Shown here: positions 55,330 to 64,000 of the stretch, piece by piece
Numbering within the stretch: the first letter of the stretch is position 1
How the letters are laid out: every line of letters begins with the position of its first letter
From: Antilocapra americana
Taxonomy: Eukaryota > Chordata > Mammalia > Artiodactyla > Antilocapridae
Reading direction: 5' to 3'
DNA length: 64,000 nt
NCBI GenBank assembly: GCA_007570785.1
Contig: ML661900.1
Span: 8,812,039 to 8,876,038, forward strand
Program-made: the position numbers and the translations under genes
Notes under the pieces: model-generated
Databases searched by the model: none
What the model was told of the DNA's origin: nothing
What the model saw: the letters and a program-made list of their open reading frames with translations, nothing else

Positions 55330-57340
55330 TAGGTATTCATAAATAATAATTCTCTCCATGTACAGTTTTAAATAAATTCCTTAATTTTTGTAATGTTGTA
55401 TTTTCATCTTCATATATCTCAAAGTATTTTTTATTTTTATTTAACTCACTGGGAATTTGACTGCATTGTTTAGTTTCCACCCATTTCTGAAATTCTGTAG
55501 TTTGCATCTATTATTTCTAATGTCATTTAACTGTAGTAAGAGAACACATTTTTCATGATTTATGCCATCATAATTTTGTAATTAATAGCACTTTACATTT
55601 AGTAAAGCTTGCTTTATGGCTTAATATATGATCTATATTTGGGAATGTGCTATATGTGCTTAAAAATGTTTACTTCTGTTGTTGGGTGGAGTGTTTTATA
55701 GTTGTGTATTAGATCTACTTCATTCACTGTGTTGTTCAAGTCTTCTGTTTCCTTGTTAATCTTATGCTGAGTCTTGTTCTCCATTATTCAAAGTGAAGTA
55801 CTGAAGTTTCTCCAACTACTGTTTAATTATCCATCTATCCCTTCTTTATGTCAGTTTTCAATTCATGCATTTTGTGGGTATATGTACTTATAATTATGTC
55901 TTCTTGATGATTGGTCCCCTTTTCACTATAAAATGTTTTCTTTTTGTTTTTTTCTAGTAACAATTTTTGCCTTAAAGTTTATTGAATCTGAAATTATCAA
56001 TAATATAGCCACTTCAACTCTCTTTGGTTTATTGTTTGCATGATATATCTTTTTCCATTCTTTTATTTTCAGTCTCTGTCTTTGTATATAAAGGGTGTCT
56101 CTTATAGGCAAGTCAAAATTGGATCATTTTTTTTAATTCAGCCAATTCTTACCTTTTGATTGGAATGATTAATCCACTTACATTTAATGTAATTACTAAT
56201 AAAATAAAGTTTAGATCTGCTGTTTTGTAATTTGTTTTCTATATGCCTTATGTCTTCATCGGTCCTCTATTCCTTCATTACTGCCTTCTTGGATGCTCAA
56301 TAGATATTTTTCTTGGGTGCTATATTCATGTCTTTGTTGCTGATTTATTGTAGTTTGATATATCTTTTAAAATTTTTGTCTGAGGATTACAAGTAACATC
56401 TTATTTTATAATAGTCTAATTTAATGTCAACTTAATTTCACTACTACATGAAAATTCTGTGCCCAGAAGCTGGATATAGAATTCTTGGTTGATATTCTCT
56501 TTCAACACTTTGCTTTCTGGCTTCCACTCTTTCTGATGCAAAGTCAACTCAATCTATTGAAGATACCGTATATATGATTTTTCCCCTCTTGCTGACTTCA
56601 AGACCCCTTCTCTAATTTTGACCTTTCACAAATTGACTAAGGTGTATTTGGATATGTATATCTTGAGTTTAACCTATGAGAAGTTAATTGAGGTTCTCAG
56701 ATAATGCAGATGAATATCCTTTATCAAATTGGGAATGTTTTCACTTTGCCATGATTAGAAACATCATGTTTCTAATGTTCTTTCTGTTCCTTTTTTTGTG
56801 GATTCCACTTCTTGACTACTACACACATGTTGGTACATTTCAAGGTGTTCAAGAGTTCTTTGAAGCTGGTTAATTTTATGTATTTTTTCCATTCTCTTCC
56901 TCAGAAATAAGTGACAAAAATCTTAATTGACCTACCTTCAATGTTAATCTCCTGTTAGCTCAAATCTGCTTTTGAGCAATTCTGATGGATTTTTATTTCA
57001 GTATCTAATTGTTTTTGCCTTTTGATATTCTCTATATAGTCAGATATTGTTCTCATACTTTTCTTTAATTCTTCAGATATGGCTTCCTTTACTTTTTGAA
57101 AGTATTTACAATAGCAGATTTATACAATTTTTTTAGTAAATCCAACACCTGGTTTCCCTAAAAGATTATTTTTTGTTGTATTAATGTTTTTCTTTCTGTG
57201 GATAGGCCATACATTTCTTTTCTCTGTATATCTCATATTTTTAAATAGGAAACTGAGCACTTTAAATAATATGGATACTCTGGAAATGAGATTTGTATTC
57301 GTCATCATAGTTTGTTGCTATTTGTCAGTGATTTTCCTAG
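55330..57340 (-). mobile_element. L1M ORF2 and upstream region, antisense
   Basis: Continuation of the L1M tract toward its 5' end: GTTTACTTCTGTTGTTGGG, AAGTCTTCTGTTTCCTTGTT, AGTACTGAAGTTTCTCCAAC, TGTATATAAAGGGTGTCTCTT, TTTTGATTGGAATGATTAATC. The minus-strand frame 56111-55926 is a fragment of ORF2. From ~56450 on (ATATAGAATTCTTGGTTG) the similarity is weaker. Confidence 0.7.
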
Positions 57341-57867
57341 ACTAACTCTATGAAGCTTATATTCTTTGTCATGTGTGGCCACTGAAGTTTCAGCCAACTT
57401 AGTTGTCAACTAATGATGGAATAGAGATTTTATTAAATGCCTTGAACCAGTAAGTCTCCCAGCCTTTGCAGGGACTTTCCGTATTTGATGTGGTGTGATT
57501 TTAAGTCTCCTGCTGAATTATGCCTTATCCTTCATTTCTAGATTGTGTAGATCCTCAACTAGAGGTGGGAGGTTAGGAAACACTTAGGTATTCTGGGATA
57601 TACACACATATCCAGGAATAATTTGGAACCTATCAAAGCCCCATATAGACATCTCATAATACGTATTTTCCTTTTAAGTTCTTTGGCTACACTCTTTATT
57701 TGGTTAAACCAGTGTCACTTTCTCTGGGAACTTCAAGAGTAAACAATTGATGCTGATTGTTTCTGGTGAACACCCTAGGGTAGAGTTTTCCCACTGAAAA
57801 AGCTCTGATTCAAATCAGATGAAAAGCCTTGTTGAGGGGACCTTTTCCTGAGATCTACTAGATAAAT
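57341..57867. other. Unassigned DNA, possibly L1 5' region
   Basis: No gene. It may be the heavily diverged 5' part of the L1M that fills the preceding 10 kb, but I cannot confirm this. Confidence 0.3.
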
Positions 57868-58074
57868 AGTGAAAAGTGAAAGTTTCGGTGTTGATTTTGA
57901 TTCCTTACGACCTGTGGACTGTAGCCTGCCAGGCTCCTTTGTTCGTGGAATTCTCCAGGCAAGAATACTGGAGTGGGTAGCCAATTCCCTTTTCCAGGGG
58001 ATATTCTCAACCCTGGGGTCAAACCTGAGTCTCTTGCATTGCAGGCAGATTCTTTACCACCTGAGCCACCCAGT
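57868..58074 (-). mobile_element. Bov-tA SINE, antisense
   Basis: Antisense: AAAGTGAAAGTTTCGGTGTT, CAGGCTCCTTTGTTCGTGG, TACTGGAGTGGGTAGCC, GCAGATTCTTTACCACCTGA, GCCACCCA. The flanks share CTAGATA but no clean target duplication was found. Confidence 0.88.
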
Positions 58075-58234
58075 GCTAGATAGATAAACTGCTGACAGTT
58101 CTCTGTGTCTTTTGTGGCAGCTCTGTGTCTATTAGACTACTGGTTTTTCAGGCTCCTACAGAGCTGGCAAGAGGAAAATATGATAGGGCAAGTTAAAACA
58201 TCATATTTTATTGTTCTTCCAGAGATTTAGCTGG

Positions 58235-58280
58235 GTTTTTTTTTTTTTTTTGGTTGTTGTTGTTGTTTTTTGTTTTTTGG
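58235..58280. repeat. Poly-T / TG-rich simple sequence
   Basis: T16-like run followed by GGTTGTTGTTGTTGTTTTTT; low-complexity DNA. Confidence 0.9.
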
Positions 58281-58502
58281 TGTAAATCCTTCATGGATTT
58301 TTAAAGCTTCTTTTGATTTCCAGAATTTTCAAAGAGCTGATTTTAACAAACTTATTTTTTTGTCTTCTGCTTGGTTTTCACAAAGGAATAGTTTTTCAGA
58401 GGTCCTTACTCTGCCATTTCAGAAATGCTTTCTTCTCCTTAACCTAATTCTAAAGCAAGGAATATTAAATCTCTCACTGTGTGTAGAAATTTGATATTAT
58501 CA

Positions 58503-58666
58503 CTGTCAGGCTCCTCTGTCCATGGGATTTTCCAGGCAAGAATACTGGAGCAGGTTGCCATTTCCCTCTCCAGGGATCTTTCCAATCCAGGGATCAAAAC
58601 TGTGTCTCCTGCTGTAGGCAGATTCTTTACCAACTAAACCACCAGGAAAGACCCACTACATATAGG
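58503..58666 (-). mobile_element. Bov-tA SINE, antisense, with 15-bp target duplication
   Basis: CAGGCTCCTCTGTCCATGGG, ACTGGAGCAGGTTGCCATTT, TTTACCAACTAAACCACCAG. AATTTGATATTATCA occurs at 58488-58502 and 58667-58681. The match extends to 19 bp with one mismatch. Confidence 0.93.
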
Positions 58667-58681
58667 AATTTGATATTATCA

Positions 58682-59357
58682 TTTGAATTACATTAATAGG
58701 AAAAAACTTGGTAAATGATTCAGAGTAAACCTTATTCCCAGTGTCTCCTTATGCCCTAGTCTAGTTCAGGATCACTGTAATTGCCCCATGACTTCACAAC
58801 TCCACAGTATGATTTAAGAACTGCATTGACTACTCAAAGTTATAAACAATAGTTCTGATTTTTCAGTAGTATATTTTAGGCCCATCATTCTAATGCCTTA
58901 AAATATGGACTTGTGTTTATCTAAATTTCGTAGGTTTGTATTTTATTCTCAGTATTAATTAGTGTGATTAACTCTCAGTATCTATGAAATCTTTTCTTAC
59001 ACTATAAATTCTTTGAAGACTGAGTCTTCAGTGTGTTCAGTTATTAATATATCACATCTTGTAAAGTGTCTTGTACTTTTGGTTACTTACTCAATTTAGA
59101 AAATATATTAAGAACCTAGTATATACCAGTTACGGTTACTTATACCAGAGATGAAAGATGGAAAAAAGTGTACTCTTGAAGCCCTAGTTCTCCTAGAAAT
59201 TTAATGAATATTCTTCATTTGTATCCTTAGCACAATATATTCTTATGTGTTTAAATTTTCCTGCATCTTAGTGAGTACCAAAGAGAACAAATGAGACCTT
59301 AATAGAGCATTGAATATAAAGTATCACAGTGTGCTTAATCTGTATGTTTATGAAAAT
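58682..59357. other. Unassigned DNA
   Basis: No recognised repeat or gene. Confidence 0.4.
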
Positions 59358-59577
59358 TGCAGGGAACTTCTCTGGTGGTCCAGTGGTTAAGATGGACCAA
59401 TGCAGGGGATGTGGGTTCAATCCCTGGGCAGGGAACTAAGATCCCACCTGCCATAGGGCAACTAAACCTGCAAACCACAACTGGAGAGCCTGCGCTCCAC
59501 AATTAGAGAAGGCTCACATACCACAACAAAGAACATGAAAGATGCAGCATGTTTCTGCAAATACATGTGAAAAATAA
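59358..59577 (+). mobile_element. CHR-type SINE
   Basis: AGGGAACTTCTCTGGTGGTC head, GGTTCAATCCCTGGGCAGGG, AACTAAGATCCCACCTGCC body, degraded GTGAAAAATAA tail. Confidence 0.88.
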
Positions 59578-59578
59578 G

Positions 59579-60270
59579 GGCTTCCCTGGTGGTCCACTGG
59601 TTTAGAGTCTGCCTGCTGATTTAGAGAACATGGGTCTGATCCCTGGTCCCGAAGGATCCCACGTGTTGAGACAGAACTAAGCCCAGGCACCACAACTACT
59701 AAGCCCACATGCCACAACTACTGAAGCGTGCACACCATGGAACCTGTCCTCCACAACGAGAAGCCGGCACACACAATGAGACGCCCCCACTCACCACAAC
59801 TAAAGAAAGAAAAGCACCAATACAGGATACTAACGCATATATATGGAATTTAGAAAGATGGTAATGATAATCCTGTATGCGAGACAGAAAAAGAGACACA
59901 GATGTATAGAACAGTCTTTTGGACTCTGTGGGAGAGGGCGAGGGTGGGATGATCTGAGAGAATAGCACTGAAACGTGTATTATCATATGCGAAACAGATC
60001 GCCAGTCCAGGTTCGATGCATGATACAGGGTGCTCAGGGCTGGTGCACTGGGATGACCCAGAGGGATGGGATGGGGAGGGAGGTGGGAGGGGGCTCAGGA
60101 TGGGGAACACATGTAAATCCATGGCTGATTCATGTCAGTGTATGGCAAAAATCACTACAATATTGTAAAGTAATTAACCTCCAACTAAAATAAATAAATT
60201 AAAAAAAAAGAAAGCCCACACCCAGCAATGCAGACCCAGTACAGCCAAAAATAAATAAATAAATAAAATT
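59579..60270 (+). mobile_element. CHR-type SINE split by an L1
   Basis: Left part 59579-59806 starts with GGGCTTCCCTGGTGGTCCAC and ends CACCACAACTAAAGAAAG. The right part 60204-60270 resumes AAAGCCCACACCCAGCAATG and ends with AGCCAAAAATAAATAAATAA. Together they form one CHR SINE in tandem with the preceding copy. Confidence 0.88.
59807..60203 (+). mobile_element. L1-BT 3' end nested in CHR SINE
   Basis: 5'-truncated L1 3' UTR: AGGATACTAACGCATATATA, GATGTATAGAACAGTCTTTT, GAGGGTGGGATGATCTGAG, a G-rich tract (60060-60096), GTCAGTGTATGGCAAAAATC, then the A-rich tail. AAAGAAAG is shared at both edges (59802-59809 and ~60206-60213), suggesting a short target duplication within the SINE. It is a different L1 3' UTR variant from the copies at 30.1 and 32.1 kb. 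Confidence 0.88.
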
Positions 60271-60817
60271 TTCAAGTGAGAAGAGTTAATACATAGATAA
60301 ATAAAAATTCAAAAAATAACATAAAACTATGAAGTGATTTCTATAAAAATATAAATAGAAAAATTCATAGAGATGCATAGAGATACTGGCTCCAGGTATT
60401 AAAATTTTTACTAAGCTGAAATGATTCAGCTAATTTGCAAGTTCATCAACAATAATGGTTGAATCTTTTCAATATTAAAGTCGTACAAAAAATTAAATAT
60501 AAATAAATATAATAACATGCTAAGAAAATATAAATTAAGAAAAATATTTTGGTGTTTTCCAAACAGTTGTTATTAAAATTATTCTAACTTACAGGTAGAT
60601 TACTATGTTCTGCAGTTGAAAAAGACACAAAATGTTGTGAAATTTTTAACTGACATTGGGCCTCTTCTGTAAGACTAGGGTATAGAATATAGTATCAGAA
60701 TTAGTATTAATATTTGATGGTAATAAGAATATTCTAGATCCCATCCCTGTTGGCTAAAAAATGGAAGTGTAATTGAATACATGAAATGGATGACATTTGA
60801 AGGAAAGCACAATGACT
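60271..60817. other. Unassigned AT-rich DNA
   Basis: Very A-rich; no gene or repeat recognised. Confidence 0.4.
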
Positions 60818-61050
60818 CGATATGCTTCCAAATGGCTCAGTGGTAAATAATCCACCTGCCAATCAAAAGCTACAGGAGACTCAGTTCAATCCCTGAGCCT
60901 AGAAGATCCCCTGGAGGAAGAAATGGCAGCCCACTCCAGTATTCTTGTCAGGACAATCCCATAAACAGAGGAGCCTGGCGGGCTGTAGTCCATGGGGCAA
61001 TCATAGGGTCACAAAGAATCAGATGTGGCTGAGTACACACATAATGACTA
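60818..61050 (+). mobile_element. Bov-tA SINE
   Basis: CTTCCAAATGGCTCAGTGGT head, TTCAATCCCTGAGCCTAGAA, CCACTCCAGTATTCTTGTCA, GTCCATGGGGCAATCATAGG, and a CTGAGTACACACATAATGAC end. Confidence 0.88.
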
Positions 61051-61089
61051 AAAAAGTATGATTTGTATGTTTAAGGATCAAAAATGTCT

Positions 61090-61405
61090 TAGCTCAGATG
61101 GCTGTACCAATGTACCATAGGTAGACTGATAGACTGCTGACTCATTCACTTCCCAATAAGAGCCGTTCTCCTTGTTTGTAGATGACCACCATCTAGCTGT
61201 ATCACACGGCAGAGGTAAACATTTCTCTTCATTTATATGTAATTTTCTTCTTATAAGGACACTAATTCCACAATGGATTCATGACCTCATCTAAACCTAA
61301 TTACCTCCCAAGGGATCCATCTCCAAATGCCAGCACAGAGGGAAGTTAGGGCTTCAAAATATGAATTTTGGGAGACAAAAACATTTGGTTCATAACAAAG
61401 CATAA
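61090..61405 (-). mobile_element. MaLR (MLT1/MST-like) LTR, antisense
   Basis: Characteristic antisense text: CTTATAAGGACACTAATTCC, ATGACCTCATCTAAACCTAA, TTACCTCCCAAGGGATCCAT, GTTAGGGCTTCAAAATATGA, TTGGTTCATAACA. Typical of an ancient ERVL-MaLR LTR. Confidence 0.8.
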
Positions 61406-63842
61406 TGTAAATGAACATCTAGTTTTAGTAACTGAATGCAGAGGATACTTTTTGAGATTTAACATTTTACAAGCATTGAGGGGAGAAGATAATCAGACAA
61501 AAGAATGAAAATTATTGATCCAGTCCTCAAGTTTAGTTTCCAGATGGAAAGATAGAAAATCACAAACAAAATTTCATATACATTCCACAATATCAATATT
61601 GTGTTGCTTATGTTGTGGCTATACTGGAGACCATTTTTGGAGCTTACTTTTGATATTTTGATGGAATTCTTTCTAATTACTCTCCTCTCCCCACATACTC
61701 CCTCTCTTACAAACAAATTTCTGTGCTTACAGGAGAACATATTATCTTAATGAGTTAGCAAATGCTTTCCAAATAACAAAGCTAAAGAATGTTTATTTGC
61801 AATCTTGTTTTATGTAGGTTTTAATAGTTTTTGTTTAGAACTTTATAAAACAGTTTAATATGACTTTTTATTACCATATCATCCTAATGTTCTTTAATAA
61901 TACCATAAAATATAAAAACCATATTTGTATATTAATAAAATGTATTTTCCCTATGATATTCAACATATGCTTTATTATAGGTCTCTCATAGTATCTCTCC
62001 ATGTATTTATGTTTATGAAACCTTAACATAAAGGGAATTTTATAAGAACACTTAAAATATAGACTCTCAGCAAAATTTTTCCTTCCTTAACTCCCTTTCA
62101 AGGCAATAGAAAACAATATTTTTAAATAGAGCCATTTAAAACCTAATGTTTTGTTCATATTAGGATTTGCTTTGATGTGCTACCTCTACTTGGTTTTTTT
62201 TAATGTAAATAAATAGAATTCAGGGATTGATGATATGCCTCTGGATTTCCCTGATACGAATTTTTAGAATATTTAAGATGTTTAAAACCATACTTGTTTA
62301 ATTATTGGATCCATCTTTGAAACCCAGTTAGCTCAGTTAGCTATAAAATACATATGTGTTTCCAGACTGTATCTTCCAACACTGAGAACATCTGAGACAT
62401 TCTGTGAGCACTTTCATTTCACATGATTGCTTTGAAATGAATACCATAGGCTTCTATTAAGAAGGCATTGTGGAAAGATCAGTGTAAAGAATTACGGTGG
62501 AGGAAAGTCATCGGATTCGATACTACTACTTATTAATTGCTCTAGGTGATGAGTGTGAAACTTAATTTGTCTTAATCAGTGTGAGGTGAAGAGAGCATAA
62601 ATTAATTTGGCATGCAAATTTTGTGCTTTCATAATGATGCTGAAAGTATTCTGATCGCAAGAAAAAACAGTATATTCATCTCATAGGTCAGTGACTACTA
62701 TGCCCTGCCTATAGCAACATTGCACGCAAGGTTCCTAAGCCTGAAATGGATAAAAATCTCTACTCTAATCCTTTCGATCTTCTTGATAATAAATTGATAA
62801 AGTGGAAGTGACCTCTTGCCTGACAGCTGTTGTGACTGACTGTGTCATATAAGCAGCATAGGATCAGGAAGCAACACATTATTGAATCTTCAGATAAACT
62901 TAACAAAAAGTAATTGTTCCTAGCTAGCAGTAAATTTCAGCCCTTCCTCACTACTTTCTGAGTCCTTAGTGAAAGCAAAGAAATGTAACTTCTCCAGTTC
63001 TGATGTCAACAGATACGATAAGCATGTGATAAACCGTTCCTTTTTCCAATGATGTAAATTAGTAATTATGTGTGTGTGTGTGGTCCTCTTAAGGAAAAGT
63101 TACTGTGCACTGTTTTCAGAGAGCTCAGTATTTTGAAATCTGCACTTCCTAAAAATATCACAGGTATTTTATCAATGTCTACAACTCAGTTTTACATTTC
63201 AGAAAAATATTCAAAGCTAAAAACAAAGAAAAACAGACCTATGCAACATAAAACCTGTTCAGTTAACAACTATTTACTGCAATAGCTCTTCAGTATTGTT
63301 ACTATGTTTTCACCAAAATCTCCTTTCATTCCAGTATGATGACTTTTCAGTTAAAGGCACAGTAAATTAATGTGCTCTAAAAAGTAATACTATGACATTT
63401 TAATTTCAGGCAAAGACACAACAATTTACTTGACAAAACAGTTCCTAGAACTATAATAGAAAAAAATAATTGAATTGTGTCCTATGTCTGGATGAAACTA
63501 AAGTGTTTTCTTTTGTATGTATGCCAGTAAAATGGATGAAGAAATAGCATCTTTTGTTTATTCATACATCTCTTGTGCACATGAACAATTTCCATGTATT
63601 TCAAAGTGTTTTTTGTTTAATTGGTTTTTCTGTTTTGCTCTAAATGTATTAAGTGACGTTTGGGTACAGGACAACCATGAGCCATAGAGAAGTGAAAAAT
63701 TGGTGATGAAAATAGTGCAATAAAAGGATGTACCAGTTAAAAAACAACTGCTTCTCATATCTTTTCTGCAACTCCTATCTTTTTTTCTTAAGAAAAAGAA
63801 ATTTATATTGTATAACTTTTAGGTAAAATATGTATTCTTTTT
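61406..63842. other. Unassigned, repeat-poor DNA
   Basis: About 2.4 kb with no confident repeat. Around 62470-62600 there may be a very decayed antisense MIR (GGATTCGATACTACTACTTA). A short (TG)n run lies at 63068-63081. Frames of 66-93 codons show no domain. Confidence 0.4.
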
Positions 63843-64000
63843 ACAATTTGTTTATTTTTGGCTGCTTTGGGTCTTCGTTGTTGCATGCAGGCTTTCTTCT
63901 GTTGCGGTGAGTGGAGGCTACTTTTCGTCGCGGTGCACGGGCTTCTCCTGGTGGCTTCTCTTGTGGCACGCGGGTGTCAGTAGTTGTGGCTCCTGGGCTC
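63843..64000 (-). mobile_element. CHR-type SINE, antisense, cut by window end
   Basis: Antisense CHR SINE: TTTATTTTTGGCTGCTTTGG tail side, TCTTCGTTGTTGCATGCAGG, CACGGGCTTCTCCTGGTGG. Its head lies beyond position 64000. It retains several CpGs and is less diverged than the other CHR copies here. Confidence 0.9.

Noticed and set aside
60060..60097. CpG island or promoter at the GC-rich stretch near 60 kb
   Set aside because: It is the G-rich tract of an L1 3' UTR and has almost no CpG.
1..64000. CRISPR arrays, operons, bacterial or organelle origin
   Set aside because: No regularly spaced direct repeats, no coding density, and mammalian/ruminant retrotransposons throughout.

Overview
This window is nuclear DNA from a ruminant (Bovidae or a close relative). 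The evidence is the repeat content: BovB (RTE-type LINE) copies, Bov-tA and Bov-A2 SINEs, CHR-type tRNA-derived SINEs, artiodactyl L1 (L1-BT type) 3' ends, and mariner sequences with the ruminant-type TTGGGTTGGCC terminus. These lie on a much older mammalian layer of L1M, MIR and MaLR/ERV LTR sequence. Base composition is AT-rich throughout. Family names come from recognition by eye of consensus features; no library search was run.

I found no convincing host protein-coding gene, exon or intact RNA gene. The long reading frames are retrotransposon proteins: BovB endonuclease/RT pieces near 5.2-5.9 kb, 13.7 kb, 37.2 kb, 44-47 kb and 50.4-51.6 kb; L1 ORF2 C-terminus at 32.5-32.8 kb and 53.9-55.0 kb; and a mariner transposase relic at 23.4-24.3 kb. 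The window is therefore best read as intergenic sequence or part of a large intron.

Layout. 0-3.5 kb: a CHR SINE, a BovB 3' end, then unassigned sequence. 3.9-9.9 kb: old antisense L1 pieces split by a complex BovB locus (4731-6858). 9.9-20.3 kb: mostly unassigned, with L1M, CHR, BovB and MIR fragments. 20.3-26.7 kb: antisense ERV LTR, antisense L1M carrying a full-span mariner, then SINEs breaking up an unidentified segment. 26.9-35.3 kb: BovB, a 5S rRNA/L1 chimeric insertion at 30.05 kb, and an L1-BT end at 32.1 kb. 35.3-43.7 kb: SINEs, BovB, L1M with a mariner MITE, a solo LTR and MIRs. 43.9-47.2 kb: an almost complete BovB with an internal inversion. 47.9-57.3 kb: long antisense L1M tract with nested BovB and two L1 insertions carrying 5' inversions. 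57.8-64 kb: SINEs, an L1 nested in a CHR SINE, a MaLR LTR, unassigned DNA, and a CHR SINE cut by the window edge.

The best observations concern retrotransposition mechanism. They are a 32-nt antisense 5S rRNA fragment joined to an L1 end inside a perfect 17-bp target-site duplication; a twin-primed L1 with an 18-bp duplication; a BovB with a 124-bp near-identical inverted repeat; and a BovB inserted into another BovB with about 260 bp of apparent target duplication.
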